64,000 bases of DNA from Aureimonas pseudogalii (GCF_014196835.1 NZ_JACIEK010000001.1:1-64000), one strand, 5' to 3'; counted from the stretch's first letter, positions 23,767-33,611 are shown. Made by a program: numbers and translations. Notes: a model not told the origin generated them from the letters alone.

Positions 23767-25583
23767 TGAAAGCTTCGGATGTTCGACGTCTTCGATCGAA
23801 CGGAATCGTCTGGCCGCCGGCGCTCGCGCTGGTTGCCGTCGCCGTCTGGCTGCTGGCCGGCTGGTGGGCCGAACGGCGAGCGGTCATCGATCTGCGCGAG
23901 CGCGCCGGCGCGTCGCTGACGTTGGCCGCGTCGCTTCTGCGCAGCGAAGTGGGCAGGCAGAGCGTCGTCCCCCTCACCCTTGCGGGAGACCGCGACGTGC
24001 GCGATCTCCTCCAAAGCCCGACGCGGGGGGCCACGGCTTCGATGAACGTCCGGCTCGCCGACCTCGCGGGCGCGACGGGGGCCAGCGCCCTCTATCTGAT
24101 CGACCGCCGGGGCATCGCGGTCGCGGCGAGCAATGCCAGCGAACCCGCGAGCTTCGTCGGCAGCGACTACCGGTTCCGCGACTATTTCCGCTCGGCGATG
24201 GCGGAGGGTTCGGCCCGACAATATGCGCTGGGAACCGTCAGCCGTCGACCGGGCCTCTATCTGTCGCAGCGGGTCGACGGCTCCGACGGCCCTCTCGGCG
24301 TGGTCGTGCTAAAGGCCGAACTCGGCGAGGTCGAGGCGGACTGGCGAGGGAGCGGCCAGATCGTCTTCGCCAGCGATCCGCGCGGCATCGTTCTGGCAAC
24401 CGGCGTGGACGACTGGCGATACCGGACGCTTCGGGCGACCGACCCCGGCACTGCCGCCACGATTCGCGACAGTCTCCAGTTCGGCGGCGCGCCGCTGACC
24501 CCACTCCACATGCAGACGACCGGCGACGGTCGGGTCGATCTCGAAGAGGGGCCGGAGCGCGGCGGGTTCGTCGCGGTGGAGCAGCCGCTCGGCCTGCCCG
24601 ACCTGCCTTGGCGCATTCACCTTCTCAGCCCCGCCGACGCGCCCGTCGCCGCGGCGCGCCGGGCCGCGCAGGGGCCGGCGATCGCTGCGCTTCTCGGCAG
24701 CGCGGGCCTCGCCACCGCGCTTCTTCGCCGCCGACGCCGAAGCCATGCGCGGCGCGCCGGTTTGATCCGAGCGGCGGAGGATCTGGAACGGCGGGTCGGC
24801 GAGCGCACCGCCGATCTTCGCGACGCCAACGATCGCCTTCAACACGAGATCGCCGCGCGGGAGATCAGCGAGCGCCGGCTGGGAGATCTGCGCCGCGATC
24901 TCGAACAGGCCAACCGGCTGGCGACGCTCGGCCAGATCACCGCCGGCGTGGCGCACGAGATCAACCAGCCGCTGGCGGCGCTGCGCACCTACGCCGAGAA
25001 CGCCGGGCGCTATCTCGAACGTGGCGACGCCGCGACCGCCACCGGCAACATGGCGACGGTCGTCGCCCTCACCGATCGCATCGCGGCGATCACGCAGACG
25101 CTGCGCGGCTTCGCGCGACGCAGCGTGGCGTCGCCCGACGCGATGGCGCTCGGTGATGCCGTGGACGGCGCCGAAATGGTGCTGCGGGGAACGATCGACG
25201 ATGCCGGCATCACGTTCCTGCGCGACCCCACCATAGCCGGTCTCGATGTGCGCGCCGAACGGCTGCGCCTGGAACAAGTGCTGGTGATTCTCATGCAGAA
25301 CGCCGCCGACGCATTGGCCGGGCGGCCCGAACCTGCGATCCGGCTGTCCGCCGAACGCCGGGGCGACCACATACTGGTGGAGGTCGCCGACAACGGCGAG
25401 GGCATGAGCGAAGACACGATGGCGCGCCTCTTCACGCCCTTCTCGACCACCAAGGCGCGCGGCCTCGGGCTCGGCCTCGTGATCGCGAAGGACATCGTCG
25501 GCGAATGGGGCGGCGATCTCGAAGCCCGTAGCGAACCGGGCGTCGGCTCGCGCTTCCTGCTGCGCCTGAAAGCCACGACATGA
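23766..25583 (+). CDS. dctB: C4-dicarboxylate sensor histidine kinase DctB
   Basis: A 605-residue membrane sensor kinase: transmembrane helix 1 (about 18-34), a periplasmic double-PDC (dCache) ligand domain (about 40-290), transmembrane helix 2 (about 303-320), a coiled coil (about 335-385), and a HisKA/HATPase core with His397 in [20 protein letters not shown], the N-box MQNAADAL and the G-box DNGEGM. It senses C4-dicarboxylates and phosphorylates DctD. The start is uncertain: ATG 23766 has no clear ribosome binding site and overlaps the putative DctD site; a TTG at 23748 is the in-frame alternative. Its stop overlaps the dctD ATG by 4 bases. Confidence 0.93.
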   Translation: MKASDVRRLRSNGIVWPPALALVAVAVWLLAGWWAERRAVIDLRERAGASLTLAASLLRSEVGRQSVVPLTLAGDRDVRDLLQSPTRGATASMNVRLADLAGATGASALYLIDRRGIAVAASNASEPASFVGSDYRFRDYFRSAMAEGSARQYALGTVSRRPGLYLSQRVDGSDGPLGVVVLKAELGEVEADWRGSGQIVFASDPRGIVLATGVDDWRYRTLRATDPGTAATIRDSLQFGGAPLTPLHMQTTGDGRVDLEEGPERGGFVAVEQPLGLPDLPWRIHLLSPADAPVAAARRAAQGPAIAALLGSAGLATALLRRRRRSHARRAGLIRAAEDLERRVGERTADLRDANDRLQHEIAAREISERRLGDLRRDLEQANRLATLGQITAGVAHEINQPLAALRTYAENAGRYLERGDAATATGNMATVVALTDRIAAITQTLRGFARRSVASPDAMALGDAVDGAEMVLRGTIDDAGITFLRDPTIAGLDVRAERLRLEQVLVILMQNAADALAGRPEPAIRLSAERRGDHILVEVADNGEGMSEDTMARLFTPFSTTKARGLGLGLVIAKDIVGEWGGDLEARSEPGVGSRFLLRLKATT

Positions 25584-26953
25584 CGACGAACTCTTCGGCA
25601 GGGCGCGAGAACGAGGGCGCCTTGGTCGCCTTCGTCGACGACGACGAGGCGCTGGGCCATGCCAACCGCCAGACGCTGGATCTCGCGGGCTTTCGGCCGA
25701 TCGTCTTCTCCTCGGCCGAGGAGGCGCTCGCCGCGATCGACGCGGATTTTGCCGGTGTCGTCGTGACCGACATCCGCATGCCCGGCCTCGGCGGGCTCGA
25801 ACTGCTTCGTCGGCTGACGGCCCTCGACCGGGATCTGCCGGTGCTTCTCGTCACCGGGCACGGCGACGTCGAGATGGCCGTCGGCGCGTTGCGCGAGGGG
25901 GCCTACGATTTCATCGCCAAGCCCTATGCGAGCGACCGCCTGATCGAGAGCGTCGGCCGCGCGCTGGAGAAGCGTCGGCTGGTTCTGGAGAACCGGCGCC
26001 TGCGCCAACTTGCGGCGCGGGCGGAGGACGACACGCCGCTGATCGGCGAGAGCGCCGGCATCGAGCGGCTGCGCCAGACGCTGCGCCAGATCGCCGATGC
26101 CGACGTGGACGTCCTCGTCGAGGGCGAGACCGGCACGGGCAAGGAGGTGGTCGCCAGCCTGCTGCACCGCTGGAGCCGACGCGGCGTTCATCCCTTCGTC
26201 GCGCTCAATTGCGGCGCGCTGCCCGAGACGGTGATCGAGAGCGAACTGTTCGGCCACGAGGCCGGCGCCTTCACGGGCGCTGCGCGCAAGCGCATCGGGC
26301 GCATCGAGCATTCCAGCGGCGGCACGCTGTTTCTCGACGAGATCGAATCGATGTCGCCGGCGCTGCAGGTCAAGCTCCTGCGGGTTCTCGAAACGCGCGA
26401 GGTCGAGCCGCTCGGCACCAACCAGCGCCGGCCGGTGAACCTTCGCGTCGTCGCCGCCGCCAAGGTCGATCTCGCCGACCCCGCCGCGCGCGCCTATTTC
26501 CGTGAGGATCTGTTCTACCGGCTGAACGTCGTTACCGTCCGCATCCCACCGCTGCGCGAAAGGCGCGAGGACATCCCCCTCCTCTTCGCGCATTTCCTTG
26601 CCCGCGCCGCCGAGCGCTTCCGGCGCGAGCTTCCCGATCTGACGCCTTCGATCTCCCGCCATCTTGGCCAGCACACATGGCCGGGAAACGTGCGCGAACT
26701 CTCGCACTATGCCGAGCGGGTCGCGCTCGGCCTCGGCGAGGAGCCCGCCGAGCCGGGAACGGAACCGGAGCCGCCGAGCCTATCGGAGCGGGTGGACCGC
26801 TTCGAGGCCGACACCATCCGCGAGACGCTGGCGCGTCATGGCGGCGACGTCCGCCGCACGATCGAGGCCCTGAAGCTGCCGCGCAAGACCTTCTACGACA
26901 AGCTTCAGCGCCACGGCATCACCCGCAAGGCGTTCGAGAGCGACGAAGGCTGA
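25580..26953 (+). CDS. dctD: sigma-54-dependent response regulator DctD
   Basis: A 457-residue NtrC-family activator. The receiver domain (about 14-130) has Asp64 in VVTDIRMPG and Lys in IAKPY. The AAA+ domain (about 153-375) has Walker A GETGTGKE (182-189), the sigma-54 contact loop GAFTGA (229-234), Walker [11 protein letters not shown] and WPGNVREL. A Fis-type helix-turn-helix (about 410-450, [20 protein letters not shown]) binds DNA. It is expected to bind upstream of dctA and drive open-complex formation at the sigma-54 promoter. ATG 25580 overlaps the dctB TGA (ATGA). Confidence 0.96.
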   Translation: MTTNSSAGRENEGALVAFVDDDEALGHANRQTLDLAGFRPIVFSSAEEALAAIDADFAGVVVTDIRMPGLGGLELLRRLTALDRDLPVLLVTGHGDVEMAVGALREGAYDFIAKPYASDRLIESVGRALEKRRLVLENRRLRQLAARAEDDTPLIGESAGIERLRQTLRQIADADVDVLVEGETGTGKEVVASLLHRWSRRGVHPFVALNCGALPETVIESELFGHEAGAFTGAARKRIGRIEHSSGGTLFLDEIESMSPALQVKLLRVLETREVEPLGTNQRRPVNLRVVAAAKVDLADPAARAYFREDLFYRLNVVTVRIPPLRERREDIPLLFAHFLARAAERFRRELPDLTPSISRHLGQHTWPGNVRELSHYAERVALGLGEEPAEPGTEPEPPSLSERVDRFEADTIRETLARHGGDVRRTIEALKLPRKTFYDKLQRHGITRKAFESDEG

Positions 26954-26968
26954 CCGCGGCGGGTCCGG

Positions 26969-27223
26969 TCAGGCGGCGGCGGAGCGAATGGCCTCGATGA
27001 CGCTGGCGAGCTTGGCGCTGCCGACGTCCGTCAGAGTGCCGCGATCGCCGGTAGCCTCCAGCAGTCCGGCCGCCGTCATCTCCTCCACACCCTTGGCGTC
27101 CGCATGGTGTCCCTTGCCGTCGTCGAGCACGACCCGCGTCACCGTCTCGCCGCTGACGAGCGAATGGTAGGCGGCGAAGGCGAGAATCGAGAGCGCGGCA
27201 TCGCTGAGCGTGGTGTCGGCCAT
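26969..27223 (-). CDS. small hypothetical protein, winged-helix-like
   Basis: An 84-residue protein (MADTTLSDAALSILAFAAYH) with alternating helix and beta segments: LSDAALSILAFAAYHSLVSG, VTRVVLDDGKGHHADAKGVEEM and LLEATGDRGTLTDVGSAKLA. The order helix, helix, strand with a TxxG turn resembles a small winged-helix domain, but I recognise no named family. ATG 27223 has AAGGA at 7 bases. It ends 15 bases from the dctD stop, convergent with it. Confidence 0.65.
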   Translation of the reverse strand: MADTTLSDAALSILAFAAYHSLVSGETVTRVVLDDGKGHHADAKGVEEMTAAGLLEATGDRGTLTDVGSAKLASVIEAIRSAAA

Positions 27224-27418
27224 GGGATCATCCTTAGGGTTCGATCGGAATGCGAAGACGGGCATCGTGCCCGTTCGCACGTTCAGGCCAATCCACGAAA
27301 GGCCCGTCCGCTCCACCCCGTGACGATGTTTCGCATGCCCTGCCGTTTTGGCGTCTGCGCCTCGACAGCATCGGTTTCTCCTCCTAGGTCATGCGACGTT
27401 AGTGACAGGGCCACCGCC

Positions 27419-27676
27419 ATGACGACGCAGACCGACCCCGAATTGTACGCACTGGTCCAGGACCTCGTGGCGGCCGGTCTTCTGAAACATGGGTCGAACG
27501 AACACCGGGTCGCGGCGCATGTGGCGCGTTCGGGTCTCGCCAGCTTGACGGGGGACGAGCGACGGATGTTCGAGCAGAGCGTGCTCCCGATCCTCGCCAA
27601 ACCGATGCGCGAACAGCTCGCCGTCGCCTCGATCGTTCGCCGCGGCGGCTACGTGCCGAGAAAAATCGACTTCTAG
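27419..27676 (+). CDS. small paralogous protein, copy 1
   Basis: An 85-residue protein of unknown family that is clearly related to the product of 27861-28133. Both start MTxxxDPELxxL, then share (V/I)-x-AGLL-x-(H/Y)-G-(S/T), a segment with ER(R/E)xFExxVLPILAKP, and a basic C-terminus with (S/T)-x-x-RR. The shape suggests a compact three-helix protein. The upstream 195 bases (27224-27418) contain a small hairpin-like GACGGGC / GCCCGT element near 27255-27274 but no clear promoter. Function unknown. Confidence 0.65.
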   Translation: MTTQTDPELYALVQDLVAAGLLKHGSNEHRVAAHVARSGLASLTGDERRMFEQSVLPILAKPMREQLAVASIVRRGGYVPRKIDF

Positions 27677-27860
27677 CCGCGTGCCCGGCTTCGGCTCGCC
27701 GCCCTGATTCGGCGGGACGTCGACGGAAATTCCCGTGTGCTTTCCAGGCGTGCTCAAACCGTCGTGAGGCTGGATTTGTCGAGGCGCGAAAGGGGTGTCA
27801 AGGCGTGGAAGACGCTGAGACAGACGCTAAGTCTGGCTTCGAAAGATCCGGAGGCCACCC

Positions 27861-28133
27861 ATGACGCGTCATCCCGACCCCGAACTTGCCACGCTGATCG
27901 CCGAGGCCATCGATGCCGGTCTCTTGTCCTACGGCACGCGCGAGCACGAGGTCGCTTGCCTCGTCGCGACGAAGGGGCAGAACCGGCTGTCGCGATCCGA
28001 GCGGGAGACCTTCGAGACGAAGGTGCTGCCGATCCTCGCCAAGCCGCTCTCCGCGCAGATCCTCGTCCGGTCGCTGACGCGCCGGAGCAATCGCCTGCCG
28101 CCGCGCATACCCGACCAGCGCCGGTCGGCCTAA
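27861..28133 (+). CDS. small paralogous protein, copy 2
   Basis: A 90-residue protein related to the product of 27419-27676, with the shared VLPILAKP motif in the same place and a slightly longer Arg/Pro-rich tail. ATG 27861 has GGAGG nine bases upstream. The two genes are in tandem 184 bases apart, each preceded by its own spacer, so each may have its own promoter. No known domain is recognised. Confidence 0.7.
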   Translation: MTRHPDPELATLIAEAIDAGLLSYGTREHEVACLVATKGQNRLSRSERETFETKVLPILAKPLSAQILVRSLTRRSNRLPPRIPDQRRSA

Positions 28134-28150
28134 AGCGTGAGCCCGCGCGC

Positions 28151-29263
28151 TCAGGCAAAGGCGAGAATGTGATTGTCCCAGACGACCTCGGCTCGCTCCG
28201 ACGCCGCATCGGCGCTTGGGAGATGGCGAACGAGGCCGTTGCCGCCGGTGGCGATCCAGCCCGTCCGGCTGCGGTCCGGCGCGAGGCCGCAGCCTTCGCG
28301 CATCGAGATGCGCTCGAGCGGCGTGCCGGCCGCCGTTTCCAGAACCAGCACTGTGTTGCCGCGCGGCGATGCCATTGCGACGCGCGATCCGTCGCGTGAG
28401 CAGGCGACCGACCCGACATAGTTCGAGAGAGACGCCAACGTGACCTCGTCGAGATCGACGAGCTTCAGCTCTTCGCCCAGCCGCGCCCGCCCCCCCAGCA
28501 TCGGTCGGTCGCTCTCCGCGCCCTCGTACTGACAGCCGAACCAGACGGCACCGCCGGCGTCGATGGCGAGGTGCCGGATCGAGAGCTGGTGTAGGGCCTT
28601 CGGCAGCACGTGGCGTTCGAGCAGGGTCCCGTCGCGTCGGCGAATGAAGACGAGGGACGGCTCCATCGTCGCAAGGTTGAGCTTCTGGCGCCCGAAATCG
28701 GGATGGGTCTCGATGCCGCCATTGGCGATGACGATCGTCTCGCCGTCCGGCATCAGCAGGGCCTCGTGCGGATCGGTGCCGCCGGTCTCGAACTCGCCGA
28801 TCCGGCGGAAGCCCGAGCGGGCGTCGTAGAGACCGATCAGCCCACGCGCCGCGTCGTAGTCGTTCTCGGTGGCATAGAGGATCGCCCCGTCCGGCGAGAA
28901 GAAGCCGTGGCCGAAGAAGTGCCGACCCGGCTCGGACGCGATGAGCTTCTCGGTAGCGCCGCTCGCAGGATCGAACACGGCGGCGAAGGTGGATGGCCGC
29001 CGGGCGAAGACCACCGCCCGGCCGGACATTGGATCGAACGTCACGTCATGGCCGCGATCGGGCAGATCCACGCGGGCGACGATGCGCCCCCACTCGTCGA
29101 AGACGGCGCAGGCCGAGCCTCCGCCCGGCAGGTCGCAGGCGCTGGCGAAGAGGAGATCGGCGCGCTCCACGCTCTCGGCCGCACCGGGCGCAAGCGCAGC
29201 GGCGAACGAGGCGCCCGCGGCCTTGAGAAAGGTGCGGCGGTCGAGCGGCAGCAGCAGGCTCAT
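28151..29263 (-). CDS. DUF1513 protein, Tat-exported, iron-operon partner
   Basis: A 370-residue protein with a twin-arginine signal (DRRTFLKAAGASFAAALAPG) and a beta-propeller-like DUF1513 domain (about 35-365), with recurring short repeats such as GHDVTFDPMSGRAVVFARRP, GHGFFSPDGAILYATENDYD and DPHEALLMPDGETIVIANGG. DUF1513 genes are regularly last in clusters with imelysin-type proteins and a di-haem oxidoreductase, as here, and are thought to act in periplasmic iron handling; the reaction is unknown. ATG 29263 has GAGAGG at 7 bases. The gap to the upstream imelysin gene is 11 bases, so it is part of the same operon. Confidence 0.88.
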   Translation of the reverse strand: MSLLLPLDRRTFLKAAGASFAAALAPGAAESVERADLLFASACDLPGGGSACAVFDEWGRIVARVDLPDRGHDVTFDPMSGRAVVFARRPSTFAAVFDPASGATEKLIASEPGRHFFGHGFFSPDGAILYATENDYDAARGLIGLYDARSGFRRIGEFETGGTDPHEALLMPDGETIVIANGGIETHPDFGRQKLNLATMEPSLVFIRRRDGTLLERHVLPKALHQLSIRHLAIDAGGAVWFGCQYEGAESDRPMLGGRARLGEELKLVDLDEVTLASLSNYVGSVACSRDGSRVAMASPRGNTVLVLETAAGTPLERISMREGCGLAPDRSRTGWIATGGNGLVRHLPSADAASERAEVVWDNHILAFA

Positions 29264-29274
29264 GAATGTTCCTC

Positions 29275-30366
29275 TCAGTCGCCGTCGAGCGAGGAGAAGC
29301 CGGCCGACAGGTTCAACGCCGGGGCGGCGTCCGCGCCGAGAGTCTCGCCGATGCTGCGAAGCGCGGGAAGCACGCCGGCCAGCGCCGCATGCCCGGCCTC
29401 AGTCGCGGCTGCCTCGGCGGGGTTCGACCCGAGATCGCGCAGCGCGCCCTCGGCGAGTTGGAACTTGGCCGTCACCGAATCGTCCACGAAGCGCAGGCTT
29501 TCGGGCAGCAGCGTGAGGAATCCAGAGCCGGTGAGAAGCCGATCGAGGCCCGCGACATCGGCCTTCAGCGCCCGACCGTCGTTGCCGGAGCGCTGAAACA
29601 CGAAGAACGCCGGGCGCGCGTCCTTGGCGCTCGCACCGAGGCCGGCGGAGATGCGCAGGTCGCGGATCGCCTCCAGCCCGTGGATGACGGTGCCGAGGAT
29701 TTCGTCCAGCGCGTCGTCGGTGGTGCGGTAGGCGGGATCGCTCAGCTGCGGCGCGGTCAGGCGGCGCGCGATCCCCTCCGGCGCCCGCCACTCTGCCGCG
29801 ATGTTGTCGGCCATGGCGTGAAGGTTGGCCGTCACCGCGCGGGCGTAGCCGCAGCGATAGGTGTGCCCGTCGGCCTTGGCGAGATCGTCGGCGCCCGATC
29901 CGTAGAGCAGCACTTCCAGCGCCGTCAGCCCCTGCACCGCGACGCTCTTGGCATGCAGCCCGTCCGGGTCGATCGCCGCAGGATCCTCGCGGGCCAGAAG
30001 TTCCTGCACCTGCCGCAAGGCGACGCCGCGTCGGTCGGGCCAGAACAGGAAGCGCTCGATGCGATTGTCGGTGGCGATCGGCCCGAAGCGGATGAACTCG
30101 ACCGCCGCGAAGGCGCCGACGAGATCGCCGAACTGCGCGCGAACCGCATCGAGGCCGGCGGGCGACGGCGCGGCGCAAAGCGCGGCCGTGGTCTCGCCGA
30201 GATCGGCCGCTGCCTTGGCGAGCGCGTCGTAGCCCGGCTGGATCACCGCCTCCACCGCCCGGCGCACCACCGCCTCGCGCGCGGCGGCCTCGTTGGCCGT
30301 GGCGGCATGGCCGGGCGCTGCCAGCAGAAGGCCGAGCGCCAGCGCCGGCAGGAAGGCGGTTCGCAT
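29275..30366 (-). CDS. imelysin-family periplasmic protein
   Basis: A 363-residue exported protein with an N-terminal signal peptide (MRTAFLPALALGLLLAAPGHA) and an imelysin-type helical domain of two related helical bundles (about 25-350), including VAVQGLTALEVLLYGSGADD, where the classical GxHxxE of imelysins is replaced by GLTALE, as in the second imelysin-like protein of these operons. Likely role is periplasmic iron binding or delivery (family-based). The ATG at 30366 shares its A with the TGA of the di-haem protein gene (TGATG), indicating translational coupling. Confidence 0.85.
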   Translation of the reverse strand: MRTAFLPALALGLLLAAPGHAATANEAAAREAVVRRAVEAVIQPGYDALAKAAADLGETTAALCAAPSPAGLDAVRAQFGDLVGAFAAVEFIRFGPIATDNRIERFLFWPDRRGVALRQVQELLAREDPAAIDPDGLHAKSVAVQGLTALEVLLYGSGADDLAKADGHTYRCGYARAVTANLHAMADNIAAEWRAPEGIARRLTAPQLSDPAYRTTDDALDEILGTVIHGLEAIRDLRISAGLGASAKDARPAFFVFQRSGNDGRALKADVAGLDRLLTGSGFLTLLPESLRFVDDSVTAKFQLAEGALRDLGSNPAEAAATEAGHAALAGVLPALRSIGETLGADAAPALNLSAGFSSLDGD

Positions 30367-31895
30367 CAGAGCGACTCCAGGAATTCGAGAAGCGCCTCGC
30401 GCCGGGCGGCGGGGAGGTCGGCGAAGGCGTCGCGCGCGCGCTGCGCCTCGCCGCCGTGCCAGAGAATGGCTTCCGTCAGGTTGCGCGCCCGCCCGTCGTG
30501 CAGGAACAGCGTGTGCCCGCTCACGGTCTTCGTCAAGCCGATGCCCCAGAGCGGCGGCGTGCGCCATTCCGTCGGGCCGGCGTCGCCCACGGTGGAGCCA
30601 TCGGCGAGCCCCTCGCCCATGTCGTGGAGCAGGAAATCCGAATAGGGCCAGATCAGTTGGAAGGCGCGCGCCTTGTCCGGCGCGTCGCGGCTGGTGACGA
30701 ATTTCGGGACGTGGCAGGCCGGGCAGCCCGCCTCGTAGAAGGCCTGCTTGCCCGCCAGGACATTCGGCGAGGCGACGTCGCGCCGGGCGGGAACGGCGAG
30801 GTTCTGCGAATAGAAGGTGACGAGGCCGAGCACCGGGTCCGGCGCCTCCACGAGCCCGAGCCGAACCTGCACGCCGGTGGGCGCGCCCTGACAGGCGATC
30901 TCGGCCTGCGAGCACTCACCCGCCGAATCGGGAAAGAGCGGCGTCGAGATGCCGATGTCGCCGGAAAAGGCCTCGGCCGACTGGGCGGCGATCGAGGGCG
31001 TGCTCGCCTTCCAGCCGAAGCGACCGAGCGAGACGCCGTCCGTGACGGCATCCGGCACCATGCTGGCCCGCCCGGACACCCCGTCGCCGTCGCGGTCGTC
31101 GGGGTCGGCGTGGGCAAGGATGTCCTCGGCGGGAATGGCCTCGACGAGCCCGAGACCGATCATCGGCGGCGCGTTGCGCGGCGAAAGGATCGTGGTGGGA
31201 TCGAGAGGACCGTAGGCGAGATCCTCCGCCGAATAGGTGGGGTGGCGCAGCGGCACGAGCGTGCCGTCGGCGAGGCGCACCGGCTCCTCGCGATAGGCGA
31301 TGCGCATCCGCCCCTCGGCGGGCACGCCGGGAATGCCGAAGCTCTGCAGCTGGCCGCCATAGACGGGATCGGGCACCCGCAGCAGCTGGTGGCTCGCCAG
31401 CGCCTGGCGCTGCTCGTCGGTGGCGGGCGGCCGCGACAGGCGCAGGAACATCGAGGTGGCGTCCTCGCCTGCTTCGGGCGGATGGCCGCGGCCGTCCTTC
31501 AGATGGCAGGACTGGCAGGATCGCGCGTTGAAGATCGGTCCCAGTCCGTCGGAAGCAGCCGTGGAGGCGGGCGCGGCGACCCAGACCTTGCGAAACAAGG
31601 CGTTGCCGAGCTTGAACCGGTCTTCGCCCTCGAAGCCGATATTGGCGGCCGACTGGGAAAAGCTGTCGCGGTTGACGAGCTTGCGGCTGGTGCCGGCCCC
31701 GCCCTGCATGTCCTCGAAGGATTCGGGCCGGGTGAAATCGGCGGTCGGGCGCGTCACGGCGCGCACCCGCTTCAGGTCCTTGGCGTCGAGATCGGTGCGC
31801 TCGGGCAGCGTTAGCCCGAGGCCGGCACCGAGCGGCAACGCTGCCGCTCCGGCTGCCACGAGACCCAGCACGATGAGGCCGCGAAGGGGTCCCAT
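30366..31895 (-). CDS. di-haem oxidoreductase family protein (DHOR)
   Basis: A 509-residue exported cytochrome of the DHOR/thiol oxidoreductase-like family. The N-terminal hydrophobic segment (about 6-28) is a signal or anchor. The first c-haem site is C127-QSC-H131 and a second CxxCH (CPACH) lies near residue 400, with Met/His ligands likely in conserved regions. It would sit in the periplasm and handle electrons, plausibly for iron oxidation or reduction before uptake (inference from context). It lies between two imelysin-like genes in one operon, with overlapping stop/start to the next gene. Confidence 0.9.
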   Translation of the reverse strand: MGPLRGLIVLGLVAAGAAALPLGAGLGLTLPERTDLDAKDLKRVRAVTRPTADFTRPESFEDMQGGAGTSRKLVNRDSFSQSAANIGFEGEDRFKLGNALFRKVWVAAPASTAASDGLGPIFNARSCQSCHLKDGRGHPPEAGEDATSMFLRLSRPPATDEQRQALASHQLLRVPDPVYGGQLQSFGIPGVPAEGRMRIAYREEPVRLADGTLVPLRHPTYSAEDLAYGPLDPTTILSPRNAPPMIGLGLVEAIPAEDILAHADPDDRDGDGVSGRASMVPDAVTDGVSLGRFGWKASTPSIAAQSAEAFSGDIGISTPLFPDSAGECSQAEIACQGAPTGVQVRLGLVEAPDPVLGLVTFYSQNLAVPARRDVASPNVLAGKQAFYEAGCPACHVPKFVTSRDAPDKARAFQLIWPYSDFLLHDMGEGLADGSTVGDAGPTEWRTPPLWGIGLTKTVSGHTLFLHDGRARNLTEAILWHGGEAQRARDAFADLPAARREALLEFLESL

Positions 31896-31966
31896 GCTCG
31901 TTCGTTCCCCCTCGCTCCAAGCGTGCTGCCGAATGCCTGCCGCACGCGAGCGGGCGGCTGCCGCAT

Positions 31967-33250
31967 CTACTGGAAGACGGCACCTTGATTGTCGAGGCTG
32001 TCCGACCCCTCGATCGCGACGTTCTGCGCGCCGAGCGTCGTTACGCCGCGTTCGACCGCGCGCGTCTGCGCGATCAAGGCGTCGATCGCGGCCTGGACGC
32101 GAGCGTTGCCGGCGGCGTTGCCCTCCGCGATCTGCTGGTCATAGGCCTCGCCGCCCTCGGCCGCTGCGACGATCTTACCCATCTTGGACAGGCTGTCCTC
32201 GATGCGCGCGTGGATCTCCTTGTCGATCGCCGGATCCTTCGCGGCGATCAGCGCGGCGATCGACGGCCCCTCGATCGTCTCGCCGTCCACGCGCTTGTAG
32301 CGACCCTCGTAGACGTTTCGGATGCCGACGACGTCGTTGAAATGGGAGACATGCGTGTTGTCGGAGAAGCAGTCGTGCTCCTCCTCGGGGTCATGCAGCA
32401 GCAGACCCAGCTTCATGCGCTCGCCAGCCAGCTCGCCGTAGGACAGCGAGCCGAGACCAGTGAGGATGGCGGGAATGCCAACCGCTGGATCGTCGGTCAT
32501 GTGCTTTCGAGCGGCACCGCCCTCGCGCCAGTCGCCCACCATCTCCTCGAGATCGGCGACGAGTAGTTCCGTCGCCGCCGTCAGGTACTCGCCGCGCCGG
32601 TCGCAGTTGCCGTTGGTGCACTCGGTGCGCGAATAGTCGGTCCACGGTCGGTTGCCGGCGCCGGGCCTGGTGCCGTTGAGGTCCTGCCCCCAGAGCATGA
32701 ACTCGATCGCATGGTAGCCAGTGGCGACGTTGGCCTCCACGTCTCCGGCTTCCTGCAGCTTGTCGCGCAGCAGTTCGGGCGTGATGGCGGACGTGTCCAC
32801 CGCCTCGCCGTTGATCGTGATCTGTCGGTTGGCAACGACATTGGCGGTGTAGAGCGAGTTGGTGTCGGAGTCGGCGCCGTAGGCGGGGTCGACATAGTCG
32901 ATCAGCCCCTCGTCGAGCGGCCAAGCGTTGACGCGGCCCTCCCAGTCGTCGACCACCGGATTGCCGAAGCGGAACGCCTCGCTCTGCTGGTAGGCCGGAC
33001 GCGAAGCCTTCCAGGCGGTGCGGGCCTTCTCTAGCGTTTCCTGCGAGGGATTCACGATGAGGGCGTCTGTCGCCTCCTTGAGCGCCTTCGCGCCGAGAAG
33101 CGCATCCTCGTAGGTGGCGAGCGCGATGTCGGAATAGGTCCGCAAGACGGCGGCGGGTTCGGGCGCGGGCGTCTGCGCATGGGCCAAGCCGGTGGCAAGG
33201 GTCGCGCCCGAAAGGAGGAGCGCTGCCAGCAGTCGGTCGAGTGCGATCAA
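31967..33250 (-). CDS. imelysin-family iron-regulated protein (IrpA-like)
   Basis: A 427-residue exported protein with signal peptide (residues 1-25, ending AHA) and a full imelysin domain. The hallmark GxHxxEF is present as GYHAIEFMLWGQDLNGTRPG, and conserved FGNPVVDDWEGRVNAWPLDE matches IrpA-type proteins. These are iron-regulated periplasmic or outer-membrane proteins of uncertain mechanism. I place the start at TTG 33250 because it gives a clean signal peptide with a GGGGGA stretch upstream; the longer frame to 33325 also starts at TTG and adds atypical residues. First gene of the four-gene iron operon, 71 bases before the di-haem gene. Confidence 0.9.
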   Translation of the reverse strand: MIALDRLLAALLLSGATLATGLAHAQTPAPEPAAVLRTYSDIALATYEDALLGAKALKEATDALIVNPSQETLEKARTAWKASRPAYQQSEAFRFGNPVVDDWEGRVNAWPLDEGLIDYVDPAYGADSDTNSLYTANVVANRQITINGEAVDTSAITPELLRDKLQEAGDVEANVATGYHAIEFMLWGQDLNGTRPGAGNRPWTDYSRTECTNGNCDRRGEYLTAATELLVADLEEMVGDWREGGAARKHMTDDPAVGIPAILTGLGSLSYGELAGERMKLGLLLHDPEEEHDCFSDNTHVSHFNDVVGIRNVYEGRYKRVDGETIEGPSIAALIAAKDPAIDKEIHARIEDSLSKMGKIVAAAEGGEAYDQQIAEGNAAGNARVQAAIDALIAQTRAVERGVTTLGAQNVAIEGSDSLDNQGAVFQ

Positions 33251-33385
33251 GGATCCATCCCCCGGCGCCGGTGGGCCGGACGGTCCAGCACGGTCACGAC
33301 GCGCCGCCGCTCCTACGCTCTCCAAAATGTGAAGTCAACGACTGCGCTCAAGTTAAGCGGACGGGCCGACGACACGGCGCATCTC

Positions 33386-33402
33386 ATTGGAAATATTCTA
33401 AA
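33386..33402. promoter_or_regulatory. Irr-type iron control element (ICE box) upstream of imelysin operon
   Basis: ATTGGAAATATTCTAAA fits 14 of the 16 defined positions of the ICE consensus TTTRGAAYNRTTCYAAA. It lies about 136 bases before the TTG start of the IrpA-like gene. A tentative promoter on the minus strand (TTGACT at 33337-33332, 17-base spacer, TAGGAG) lies some 50 bases closer to the gene, so the box would suit an activator position. The rest of the 361-base gap 33251-33611 holds nothing else I can name. Confidence 0.55.
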
Positions 33403-33611
33403 AAGCGATCGGCCGGGCAGCCCTGACCGATGCGTGCGCCGACGCTGCTCGTTCGCTTGCAGCATGGACACGAAACGCCTCGAAGCCGTCTCGACGCTCT
33501 CCACCTTACCGGCAGATGAAATTACGAGGGAGATCTGGCGGGGCCGAGGGCGGCGGCGCATCTTCGCCGCATCGGGCCGAGGCGCCCTGTGGTCATCGAG
33601 GCGGACAGGCG

